From DYJK01 sp964464825 (lineage in GTDB: Bacteria; Bacteroidota; Ignavibacteria; Ignavibacteriales; Melioribacteraceae): 64,000 nt of DNA. Below, piece by piece: positions 53,227 through 61,507 of the stretch (the stretch's first letter is position 1; the number at the start of each line of letters is the position of its first letter). Below the pieces are notes generated by a model. The model saw nothing but the letters and a program-made list of their open reading frames with translations. It was not told the origin of the DNA and did not search any database. Location of the stretch: assembly GCA_964464825.1 (NCBI GenBank), contig CAYXKL010000003.1, positions 1 through 64,000 on the forward strand, written 5' to 3'. A program made the position numbers and the translations under genes.

Positions 53227-54091
53227 ATTATTCATCACAATACTAATACTGTATTTATTAGTATCAACCTCACCGGCACAAATCAATAATGATTTTCCAA
53301 AATTAGTCGAATCTGATTTTCCTGGATCAAGGATTACGAGAGAGCAAATATTCGATGGCGGTGGTCTTTGGGGATATATTAACGGCGGTGCTGATCTTTT
53401 CTTAGAATATGGTTTCGATAAACTTTTCTTACAAGAAATTGAAATTGATACTTACAGATTCAAAATTGAATTTTATAAGATGAACACTATTGAGGCAGCA
53501 TTCGGTGTTTATTCAGTTTCTCATTTCAAATGTGAAGACACGGATACGAACATTAAATACAATTGTATAACTCCATTCCAAATTCAAACAGCAATTAGTA
53601 ATTATTATATTTCTATAATTAATAAAAACGGGAGTAAAGAAGAACAAACTATCAGTAAGAAACTATGGAGTAAATTAATTTCAAAAATTCCGAAAATTGA
53701 ATTTACCCCTCCAACTTTTTTCACAAATAAAAAACTTCTCCCAATTTTATCAACAATGAAATATTTCAATGGAAACCTTGCTATTCAGAACGGGATTTAT
53801 GATTGGTATGACCGCTTTGAGAAATTGTCAGATTGCAAAATTTACTTACTACTGCTAGAAGTAAAATCAGTTATTATATATTTATCTCAAATAAGCTTCT
53901 CTTCAGAAGATGATTTGAATTCATTTTTAAAAAGCTTGTCTATTAACTTCAATAAGGGAAATTCAATTACTAAAAAAGAAGAAAAATCTGTGTCGTATAT
54001 TGTTAAAGCATTATCACCAAAAGAAATAATTTTTATTGAAGGCAGTCTTAAAATGAATGAATTAGATGAGGTTACTAAAAAATTATTTTAA
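53213..54091 (+). CDS. Exported DUF6599-like protein
   Basis: 292 residues, TTG start at 53213 overlapping the DUF362 gene, with no nearer in-frame ATG that keeps the signal peptide (ILYLLVSTSPAQ). The YINGGADLFLEYGF stretch (about residues 55-68) and the following YRFKIEFYKMNTIEAAFGVYS match the DUF6599 family pattern (recollection). Function unknown. Translational coupling with DUF362 suggests a shared role. It ends 15 bases from the convergent methyltransferase gene. Confidence 0.72.
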   Translation: MNYNKLFITILILYLLVSTSPAQINNDFPKLVESDFPGSRITREQIFDGGGLWGYINGGADLFLEYGFDKLFLQEIEIDTYRFKIEFYKMNTIEAAFGVYSVSHFKCEDTDTNIKYNCITPFQIQTAISNYYISIINKNGSKEEQTISKKLWSKLISKIPKIEFTPPTFFTNKKLLPILSTMKYFNGNLAIQNGIYDWYDRFEKLSDCKIYLLLLEVKSVIIYLSQISFSSEDDLNSFLKSLSINFNKGNSITKKEEKSVSYIVKALSPKEIIFIEGSLKMNELDEVTKKLF

Positions 54092-54106
54092 TTTATTATT
54101 AATTAT

Positions 54107-54733
54107 TTAATACTGCTTTCTATATATACCAACAAAAAATTGTTTCCCATTCGGCATTTCATTGAAATAAGATTCGATCATAATCAATTTATTTCTATCA
54201 ATGTAAACATTAAACTCAGACAAATTAACAAGCTGCAATATGTTGTTAAGGGATTTGAGTGATTCATAACCGGTATCTGAAACCGGTGAAGATTTTTCAC
54301 TTGGAATTTGCAATACAACGGATAAAATTCCATTTTCTTTTAACCACTTTGAAATATTATTTACTGTTTTTTCTACATTAACATATTCAAATATCAAAGC
54401 AGCATGTATTAAATCGAACGAATTATCTTTTATCTCCATATTATCAATATCGGCACAGACTAAATTTAATGAGGATAACACATTTTTATATTTAGTACTG
54501 CATTCATTTAAATAATTATAATTAATATCAACACCAAATATTTTCCTATTATCATCATTAATTAAATGTTCAAATCCATTTCCATTAGTGCAGCCCAGCA
54601 CACACACAGAGCTTTGTTTGTATTTATTAATTACATTTTTTAAAATATTATTTAGTAATTGCAATTGTCCAACTTTAGGTGCGGACATATGTGCTTCATA
54701 ATCATTCAAAGGTAAATCGAGCCAGGGATTCAT
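54107..54733 (-). CDS. Class I SAM-dependent methyltransferase
   Basis: 208 residues from the ATG at 54733 (a TTG three codons upstream is less likely). Motif I VCVLGCTNGNGFEHL around residue 44-57, motif II FGVDINYNYL, and LVCADIDNMEIKDNSFDLIHA for the later motifs match class I methyltransferases. It is divergent from the electron-transfer operon, with a 105-base shared upstream region. Methyl acceptor unknown. Confidence 0.85.
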   Translation of the reverse strand: MNPWLDLPLNDYEAHMSAPKVGQLQLLNNILKNVINKYKQSSVCVLGCTNGNGFEHLINDDNRKIFGVDINYNYLNECSTKYKNVLSSLNLVCADIDNMEIKDNSFDLIHAALIFEYVNVEKTVNNISKWLKENGILSVVLQIPSEKSSPVSDTGYESLKSLNNILQLVNLSEFNVYIDRNKLIMIESYFNEMPNGKQFFVGIYRKQY

Positions 54734-54838
54734 TAAATTCAATTCATATATTATAATTATAGTAGGGAAAATTTATACAATGTATCTATAGAAAATTGTA
54801 CAAAAAATTAAGGTATAACAATATTCTAATGTCACTTT

Positions 54839-55804
54839 TTGAAAAAGGATATTTGGTTTTATATAAAAATTATTTTCCTTAAATTCATTTCGAAATTTCG
54901 CCTATCCAGAACTTTAAAAATACAAATGAAAGGAAAACTTCACGCTTTATATATAGGTCTATTTTTACTAATAGGAATCTCATCTTTAATATTATTAATA
55001 ATAAATGGGATTTCATATTACACCCTTCCTATTGAAGAAAGATTTTTTTCGAACCACCACTCATCTTTAAAACCTAGCGGTATTATTGGACACGGTCTCG
55101 GTATTGTAGGAACGCTGATGATGATAATTGGTGTCTCTTCTTATATGCTTCGGAAAAGAATACGATGGATGTTCGATTGGGGTTACTTAAAATACTGGTT
55201 AGAATTTCACATCTTTATGTGTACTGTTGGTCCAATCCTGGTTTTATTTCACACTGCTTTCAAATTCGGTGGTATTGTTGCTGTAAGTTTCTGGAGTATG
55301 GTTATAGTAGTGCTTAGTGGTGTTATAGGAAGATTTATATATATACAGATCCCAAGAACTATACAAGGTAAAGAAATTGACATAAATGAATTAAATGAAA
55401 CCGAGCTAAGTTTAACCGGACAATTACAATCTGAATATAATTTAAATAATGAAATCATTGAGATAATTAATAAAAGTTCGGAGCCATCAAAATATATAAA
55501 TATGTCGTTCTCAAAGAGTTTATATACAGTTACAAAGGAATCGTTCACATTTAGAACTTTTCTTTCAAATATTTCAGATGAATTAAAAAATCAAGGTATC
55601 TCCGATTATAAAAAACGCAAAAAAATATTACAAATCACTAAGCAGAAAATGATAATGTCTAGAAGAATTGGTATGCTGCGTACAATGCAAAAGCTTTTTA
55701 GATATTGGCACATTTTTCATCTGCCATTTGCACTTTCGATGTTCATCATTATGATAATTCATGTTGGTGTTACTATCGCTTTCGGTTATAAGTGGTTATT
55801 CTAA
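54839..55804 (+). CDS. Membrane b-type cytochrome-like protein
   Basis: 321 residues, TTG start at 54839. Five hydrophobic segments at about 36-58, 82-104, 121-142, 148-170 and 292-315. Histidines fall within or at ends of these helices: His85, His124, His138, His291, His294 and His308. This pattern suits two haems b between helices, as in membrane quinol or ferric-reductase-like cytochromes b. A 120-residue cytoplasmic or periplasmic loop follows helix 4. It is first in the six-gene operon, 38 bases before the Fe-S flavoprotein. It may pass electrons from quinol or flavin to the multihaem cytochromes. Confidence 0.72.
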   Translation: MKKDIWFYIKIIFLKFISKFRLSRTLKIQMKGKLHALYIGLFLLIGISSLILLIINGISYYTLPIEERFFSNHHSSLKPSGIIGHGLGIVGTLMMIIGVSSYMLRKRIRWMFDWGYLKYWLEFHIFMCTVGPILVLFHTAFKFGGIVAVSFWSMVIVVLSGVIGRFIYIQIPRTIQGKEIDINELNETELSLTGQLQSEYNLNNEIIEIINKSSEPSKYINMSFSKSLYTVTKESFTFRTFLSNISDELKNQGISDYKKRKKILQITKQKMIMSRRIGMLRTMQKLFRYWHIFHLPFALSMFIIMIIHVGVTIAFGYKWLF

Positions 55805-55842
55805 TAATCCATAAAATTATTTAACTCATTCAATTAAAAATT

Positions 55843-57198
55843 ATGAATCCTTTTTATGAAAATATTATTGGTATTATTATAACAGTGGGTATAGTTGGAT
55901 TAATATTAATAATATATTTATTTACAACTTCGAGAAGGACAAAACGAACACACCAAAAAATTGATAAAGCAAAAGAATTTGGATTACACGAACCGGTTTC
56001 ACTTCATCCAGTGATTGATACTGAAACATGTATAGGAAGCGGCGCTTGTATTGAAGCATGTCCTGAAAAAGATATTCTTGGATGGGCAAGCGGAAAATCT
56101 AAAGTTATAAATGCATCACGCTGTGTAGGTCACGGAGCTTGTTTTCATGCATGTCCGGTTCAAGCTATTTCTTTATGTATAGGAACAGAAAAAAGAGGTG
56201 TTGATCTGCCTCATGTAAGTCAAGAATTTGAAACTAATATCCCGATGTTATTCATAGCCGGGGAACTTGGCGGAATGGGTCTAATTAAAAATGCCGTAGA
56301 GCAAGGAAAACAAGCGGTGGAATATCTTGTAACAAAATTGAGTTGTAAAACGGATACTCAATTTGATGTTATTACAATTGGAGCCGGGCCGGCTGGTATT
56401 TCTGCAACGCTAACTGCAGCAAAAAATAACTTGCGATATTTGACTCTGGAACAAGATACACTGGGTGGAACTGTTTATAGTTTTCCTCGAGCAAAAATAA
56501 TAATGACTTCACCAATGGATTTACCTCTCTACGGAAAAGTTAAATTACGAGAAACTAAAAAAAGTGAATTATTGAATTTGTGGCAAGAAATACTGCAAAA
56601 GAATAATATCTCTATCAATGAGCAAGAGAAGGTTTTGAATATTGAATTAAAACAAGATTTCTTTGAAGTATCAACAACAAAATCATCTTACACAACTAAA
56701 TCAGTAATATTGGCTATTGGCCGTAGAGGATCACCAAGGAAATTAAATGTGCCTGGTGAAGAAAAAGAAAAAGTTTATTACCGTTTAATTGAGCCCGAAT
56801 TAATCAATGAAAAAAATATTTTGGTTGTTGGTGGAGGTGATTCTGCTGTTGAATCTGCTATTCTGCTGGCAGATGAAAATAACAATGTTTCACTCTCCTA
56901 CCGTTCTGATAAATTCTCACGCATAAAAACAAAAAACCTTGAGCGTATTAATGAGTATGCAGCTTCTAAAAAAATAAATTTGTTATTAAATACTAACGTG
57001 GTTGAAATATTCGATGATAAAGTTATTATAAAAAATGAAGCGGATTCCAAATTGATAGAGTTGCCGAATGACCTAGTTTATGTTTTTGCCGGCGGAGAGT
57101 TACCGATTCAATTTCTAGAGAAAATTGGAATAAAGATAACTAAAAAATTTGGCGATAAAATTTTATCACATAGAAAAAATAAATACTCATATAAATGA
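55843..57198 (+). CDS. Membrane-anchored Fe-S/FAD oxidoreductase, apparently circularly permuted
   Basis: 451 residues. One N-terminal TM helix (about 8-28), then two ferredoxin-like motifs with three Cys each: CIGSGACIEACP (Cys63, 69, 73) and CVGHGACFHACP (Cys94, 100, 104); the usual second Cys is Ser66 and His97. Residues about 132-162 (MLFIAGELGGMGLIKNAVEQ) look like the C-terminal FAD motif of thioredoxin-reductase folds, placed before the N-terminal FAD motif ITIGAGPAGISATLTAA (178-194). The NAD(P) motif VVGGGDSAVESAILL follows near residue 328. No redox CxxC pair is seen. It likely moves electrons between NAD(P)H and cytochrome b. Confidence 0.85.
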   Translation: MNPFYENIIGIIITVGIVGLILIIYLFTTSRRTKRTHQKIDKAKEFGLHEPVSLHPVIDTETCIGSGACIEACPEKDILGWASGKSKVINASRCVGHGACFHACPVQAISLCIGTEKRGVDLPHVSQEFETNIPMLFIAGELGGMGLIKNAVEQGKQAVEYLVTKLSCKTDTQFDVITIGAGPAGISATLTAAKNNLRYLTLEQDTLGGTVYSFPRAKIIMTSPMDLPLYGKVKLRETKKSELLNLWQEILQKNNISINEQEKVLNIELKQDFFEVSTTKSSYTTKSVILAIGRRGSPRKLNVPGEEKEKVYYRLIEPELINEKNILVVGGGDSAVESAILLADENNNVSLSYRSDKFSRIKTKNLERINEYAASKKINLLLNTNVVEIFDDKVIIKNEADSKLIELPNDLVYVFAGGELPIQFLEKIGIKITKKFGDKILSHRKNKYSYK

Positions 57199-58772
57199 TA
57201 AAAAAACTGTTTATCATATCAATATTTATAACAAAAATTTTGTTCGCTCAAATATCACCCGGTGAACTTTCAAAATTTCATGCCGATTTGGAAGGGCTAA
57301 ACAACTGCACGAAATGTCACATTTTAGGTGAAAAGATAACAAATCAAAAATGCTTATCGTGTCATAACGAAATTGATCAACGCATAAAAAATAATTCCGG
57401 CTTACACGTTAGCACTGAAGTGAAAGGTAAAGATTGCTGGGTCTGTCATAGTGAACACAACGGTAGAAATTTTCAGATTATCCGTTTTGATAAAAAACAA
57501 TTTGATCACTCTAAAACCGGATACATACTTAAAGATTCACATACAAAATTAGAATGCTCTAAATGCCATAATAAAGAATTAATGATTGATAACGAAATTA
57601 AAAAGAAGAAAGAAAGCTACCTGGGATTATCTTCTGAATGCTCTAGTTGTCATGAGGATGCTCATCAAAAAACATTAGGAAATAATTGTTCATCATGTCA
57701 TGATTCAAAAAAATTCAAACCGGCATCATTATTTAATCATGATAATTCTAAATTCAGACTAACCGGTACACATTCTAAAACTGATTGTGAAAAATGTCAT
57801 ATTATAGAATTCAAATCAGGGAAGAAGTTTCAAAAGTTTAAAGATTTAGTATTTGAAAATTGTTCGAATTGTCACAAAGATGTTCACAATAAAAAATTCG
57901 GTAATGATTGTCAAAATTGCCACAACACAACAAATTTTAATAATATTAATAAAAGTAATTTTGATCATTCCAGAACAAACTTTGCATTGATCGGTAAGCA
58001 TATTACAGTGGAATGTTCCAAATGTCATGGCATTGATCTTTCATCAAAACCAAAACATTCAAAATGCACAGATTGTCATAAAGATTATCACAATGCTGAG
58101 TTAAATGATGGTAATGAAATTAAAGATTGTAAATACTGTCACAATGAGAACGGATTTACACCGTCATTATTCACATTAGATTTACATAACAATTCTGTTT
58201 TTCCTTTATCAGGTGCACACCTTGCAACACCGTGTCAGAATTGTCATTATAAGAATTCAAACTGGCAATTTAAAATTATTGGGCTGCGTTGCTTTGATTG
58301 TCATTCAAACATTCATAACAATGAAATAAGTAATAGATTCATGGAGGATTTTAATTGCAGTAATTGCCACATAACAGCAAATTGGACAAATGTAAATTTT
58401 GATCATAATAAAACCAGTTTTAAACTTTTAGGAAAGCACAATGTTGTTTCATGTGATAATTGTCACCTGAAAGAAAAAATGAATAGTAAAAGAGAATTAT
58501 TATTCATTTCTTTAAACACAAATTGTGAGAGTTGCCATAATGATATTCATAATAATCAATTTGTTGAGAATGGGAAAAATAATTGCGAACGATGCCATAA
58601 TTTTAATAATTGGTATCCGGATAAATTTGATCATAGTAAAACTAAATTCCCTTTAACCGGTGCACATTTTAATTTGTTTTGCAGCAAATGTCATAAACAG
58701 ATCGAAGAAACAAATAAAAAATATATTAAATATAAAATAGAAGATTTCAGATGCATCGTTTGTCATTATTAA
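57195..58772 (+). CDS. Exported 20-haem cytochrome c
   Basis: 525 residues, signal peptide ending LFAQ. I count 20 CXXCH haem-binding motifs spread over the whole mature protein (for example CTKCH, CWVCH, CSSCH, CIVCH at the very end). Repeated modules contain an F(D/N)H...F.L.G.H stretch before a CXXCH. Another module has CHxDxHxxxxxxxCxxCH. The extra His residues could supply distal haem ligands. It overlaps the flavoprotein by 4 bases and the next cytochrome by 22 bases. Location is periplasmic; it probably accepts electrons from the membrane cytochrome b. Confidence 0.93.
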   Translation: MIKKLFIISIFITKILFAQISPGELSKFHADLEGLNNCTKCHILGEKITNQKCLSCHNEIDQRIKNNSGLHVSTEVKGKDCWVCHSEHNGRNFQIIRFDKKQFDHSKTGYILKDSHTKLECSKCHNKELMIDNEIKKKKESYLGLSSECSSCHEDAHQKTLGNNCSSCHDSKKFKPASLFNHDNSKFRLTGTHSKTDCEKCHIIEFKSGKKFQKFKDLVFENCSNCHKDVHNKKFGNDCQNCHNTTNFNNINKSNFDHSRTNFALIGKHITVECSKCHGIDLSSKPKHSKCTDCHKDYHNAELNDGNEIKDCKYCHNENGFTPSLFTLDLHNNSVFPLSGAHLATPCQNCHYKNSNWQFKIIGLRCFDCHSNIHNNEISNRFMEDFNCSNCHITANWTNVNFDHNKTSFKLLGKHNVVSCDNCHLKEKMNSKRELLFISLNTNCESCHNDIHNNQFVENGKNNCERCHNFNNWYPDKFDHSKTKFPLTGAHFNLFCSKCHKQIEETNKKYIKYKIEDFRCIVCHY

Positions 58773-61507
58773 TTTTATTTCTTTTTGCTGCTCAAATTGC
58801 GGCACAGTCACCCCACGGAAGCACTTTCAAAATTGATTGTGCTGACTGCCATGATGCTGTAAGTTGGAATTTGTTAAAACAAGAAATACATTTTGACCAT
58901 AATAAGACTAACTTTCAATTAATCGGTCAACACAAATCTATCGATTGTAAAATGTGTCATACCACACTTATTTTTAACGAAGTGAAGCAACAATGTTTTA
59001 ATTGTCACAATGATATTCATAAAAATAGTGTTTCGTTGGATTGCGAAAAATGTCACACCCCAACAAGCTGGCTTATTCCTGATATCGGTCAACTTCATAG
59101 AATCAGCAAATTTCCATTATTAGGCGCACATCAATTCCAAGATTGTAATCAATGTCATACAAAATATTCGGAATTATATTTTGAATCTCTTAGTGTAAAT
59201 TGTATTGATTGTCACGTTAATGACTATCTATCTACTCAAAATCCAAATCATTCTGAAGCCGGTTTTTCTAGAGAGTGTCAGGATTGCCATAGCGTTTCAA
59301 ACACACAATGGACCGAGGGAGAAACAGCTCATACATTTTTTCCATTGTCCGGCGGTCATAATATCCCGAACTGTTTTGAGTGTCACAGTCAAAATACTTT
59401 TGAGGGCTTAACGATAGAGTGTTATTCTTGCCACCAAACTAGTTACGATCAAACGGTGAATCCTAATCATACTAACTTAGGTTTCTCTAAAGTTTGCACC
59501 GATTGTCATAACATAAATGCTTGGAAACCAGCATCTTTTAATCATGATAACACCGGATTTATTTTAACTGGAAAGCATATAACAACAAACTGCAGTTCTT
59601 GTCATATATCCGGCTATGATAATACTCCTACTGTTTGTTATTCATGTCATTCTGATAATTACAATTCAACAAGCAATCCTAATCATACTGCTGCTAATTT
59701 CCCAAATACTTGTGCCGATTGCCATTCTACAAATGGCTGGACACCGGCAACATTTGATCATGATAGTAGATTTTTCCCTATTTATTCCGGTGAACATAAT
59801 GGTAAATGGGATAATTGTATTGACTGCCATACTAATCAAAATAATTATAGTGATTTCACTTGCACTAATTGTCACGAGCATAATCAAACTGATATGAACG
59901 ATGAACATCAAGGAATCAATGGTTACGCATATATTAGTTCGACATGTTATTCATGTCATCCATTAGGAAAGACGGATGGAGCATTTAATCACAGTGTAAC
60001 ACAATTTCCATTAGTTGGTTCTCATACAAGTGTAAGTTGCCAGGATTGCCATCAATCCGGTTATTCAAATACTCCTACTGAATGTTATTCTTGTCATCAA
60101 TCTAATTTCGTTAATTCTGTTATTCCAAATCATACTACGGTTGGAATATCTACTGAATGCGAGAGTTGTCACAATACTCAAGATTGGGTTCCTTCTTCAT
60201 TCAATCATTCTAATACAGCTTTTGTTTTAACTGGCTCACATTTAAACACAACTTGTCAATCTTGTCATCAAGGACAAACTTCTGGAACCAGTCAAGTTTG
60301 TTATTCATGTCATCAATCTAATTTCGTTAATTCTGTTATTCCAAATCATACTACGGTTGGAATATCTACTGAATGCGAGAGTTGTCACAACACTCAAGAT
60401 TGGGTTCCTTCTTCATTCAATCACTCTAATACTGCTTTTGTTTTAACTGGCTCACATTTAAACACAAACTGTCAATCTTGTCATCAAGGACAAACTACCG
60501 GAATTAGTCAATTATGTTATTCATGTCATTCTAATGATTACAACAATACTACTGATCCTAATCATATTACTTCCGGTTATCCAACTACTTGTGAACAATG
60601 TCACACTACCACTGCATGGTCTCCGGCTACTTTTGATCATAACTTAACTGCTTTTCCTTTAACCGGACAGCATACTTCTGTTAATTGCAGTCAATGCCAC
60701 TCTAGTGGATATACCGGTACTCCTACTGATTGTTATTCTTGTCATCAATCTAATTTTGTTAATTCTGTTAATCCTAGTCACAGTGGTGTTGGTCTTCCAA
60801 CTGAATGCCAAAGTTGTCACAACACTCAAGCTTGGGTTCCTTCTTCATTCGATCATAATAATACTTTGTTCATATTAACTGGACAGCATTTAAATACAAC
60901 TTGTCAATCTTGTCATCAAGGACAAACTACCGGAATTAGTCAATTATGTTATTCATGCCATCAATCCAATTTTGTTAATTCTGTTAATCCGAATCACAGT
61001 ACTATAGGTATTTCAACTGAATGCCAAAGTTGTCACAACACTCAAGATTGGGTTCCTTCTTCATTCAATCACTCTAATACTGCTTTTGTTTTGACCGGGC
61101 AGCATTTAAACACAGACTGCAAATCATGTCATCAAGGACAAACTACCGGAATCAGTCAATTATGTTTCTCTTGTCATTCTAATGATTTCAATAATACTAC
61201 TGATCCTAATCACTCAGCATCAAATTTTCCAACTATTTGTCAAGATTGCCACACGACAAATAATTGGACACCCTCAACATTCAATCATGATGCAAACTAC
61301 TTTCCTATTTATACTGGTAAGCATAAAAACGAGTGGGATCAGTGTTCTGATTGTCATACTAATCAAAGCAATTACAATATTTTTTCATGCATCAATTGCC
61401 ATGAACACAGTAATCAATCAGAAGTAAATAATGATCACGATGAAGTAGCAAATTACATATATCAAAGCAGTGCTTGTTACGATTGTCATCCAAGGGGAGA
61501 TGATTAG
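58751..61507 (+). CDS. Exported 37-haem cytochrome c with tandem modules
   Basis: 918 residues, signal peptide ending IAAQ. I count 37 CXXCH motifs. From about residue 445 the protein consists of 72-residue modules, each with three CXXCH and three further conserved His (in PNH, FNH/FDH and GSH/GQH contexts), so every haem could be bis-His ligated. The modules are encoded by 216-base DNA repeats. The C-terminus (CYDCHPRGDD) ends on a haem site. The ATG at 58751 lies inside the previous gene. Such a chain of haems could conduct over a long distance, on the outer surface or across the periplasm. Confidence 0.94.
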   Translation: MHRLSLLILFLFAAQIAAQSPHGSTFKIDCADCHDAVSWNLLKQEIHFDHNKTNFQLIGQHKSIDCKMCHTTLIFNEVKQQCFNCHNDIHKNSVSLDCEKCHTPTSWLIPDIGQLHRISKFPLLGAHQFQDCNQCHTKYSELYFESLSVNCIDCHVNDYLSTQNPNHSEAGFSRECQDCHSVSNTQWTEGETAHTFFPLSGGHNIPNCFECHSQNTFEGLTIECYSCHQTSYDQTVNPNHTNLGFSKVCTDCHNINAWKPASFNHDNTGFILTGKHITTNCSSCHISGYDNTPTVCYSCHSDNYNSTSNPNHTAANFPNTCADCHSTNGWTPATFDHDSRFFPIYSGEHNGKWDNCIDCHTNQNNYSDFTCTNCHEHNQTDMNDEHQGINGYAYISSTCYSCHPLGKTDGAFNHSVTQFPLVGSHTSVSCQDCHQSGYSNTPTECYSCHQSNFVNSVIPNHTTVGISTECESCHNTQDWVPSSFNHSNTAFVLTGSHLNTTCQSCHQGQTSGTSQVCYSCHQSNFVNSVIPNHTTVGISTECESCHNTQDWVPSSFNHSNTAFVLTGSHLNTNCQSCHQGQTTGISQLCYSCHSNDYNNTTDPNHITSGYPTTCEQCHTTTAWSPATFDHNLTAFPLTGQHTSVNCSQCHSSGYTGTPTDCYSCHQSNFVNSVNPSHSGVGLPTECQSCHNTQAWVPSSFDHNNTLFILTGQHLNTTCQSCHQGQTTGISQLCYSCHQSNFVNSVNPNHSTIGISTECQSCHNTQDWVPSSFNHSNTAFVLTGQHLNTDCKSCHQGQTTGISQLCFSCHSNDFNNTTDPNHSASNFPTICQDCHTTNNWTPSTFNHDANYFPIYTGKHKNEWDQCSDCHTNQSNYNIFSCINCHEHSNQSEVNNDHDEVANYIYQSSACYDCHPRGDD
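60083..61162 (+). repeat. Five tandem 216-bp repeats coding 3-haem modules
   Basis: Unit starts at 60083, 60299, 60515, 60731 and 60947 are each exactly 216 bases apart (a further unit starts at 61163). Each unit begins TGTTATTC and encodes a 72-residue three-haem module. Units 1 and 2 differ at about a dozen bases by eye and are recent copies; others are more diverged. An earlier pair at 59420 and 59636 shows the same 216-base spacing. The repeats may promote recombination that changes module number. Confidence 0.9.

Noticed and set aside
54107..54838. Methyltransferase considered part of the electron-transfer operon
   Set aside because: It is divergently transcribed and has no redox features.
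59205..59911. Other open frames inside the 37-haem gene
   Set aside because: They are shifted frames of a repeat-rich gene whose CXXCH frame is clearly coding.
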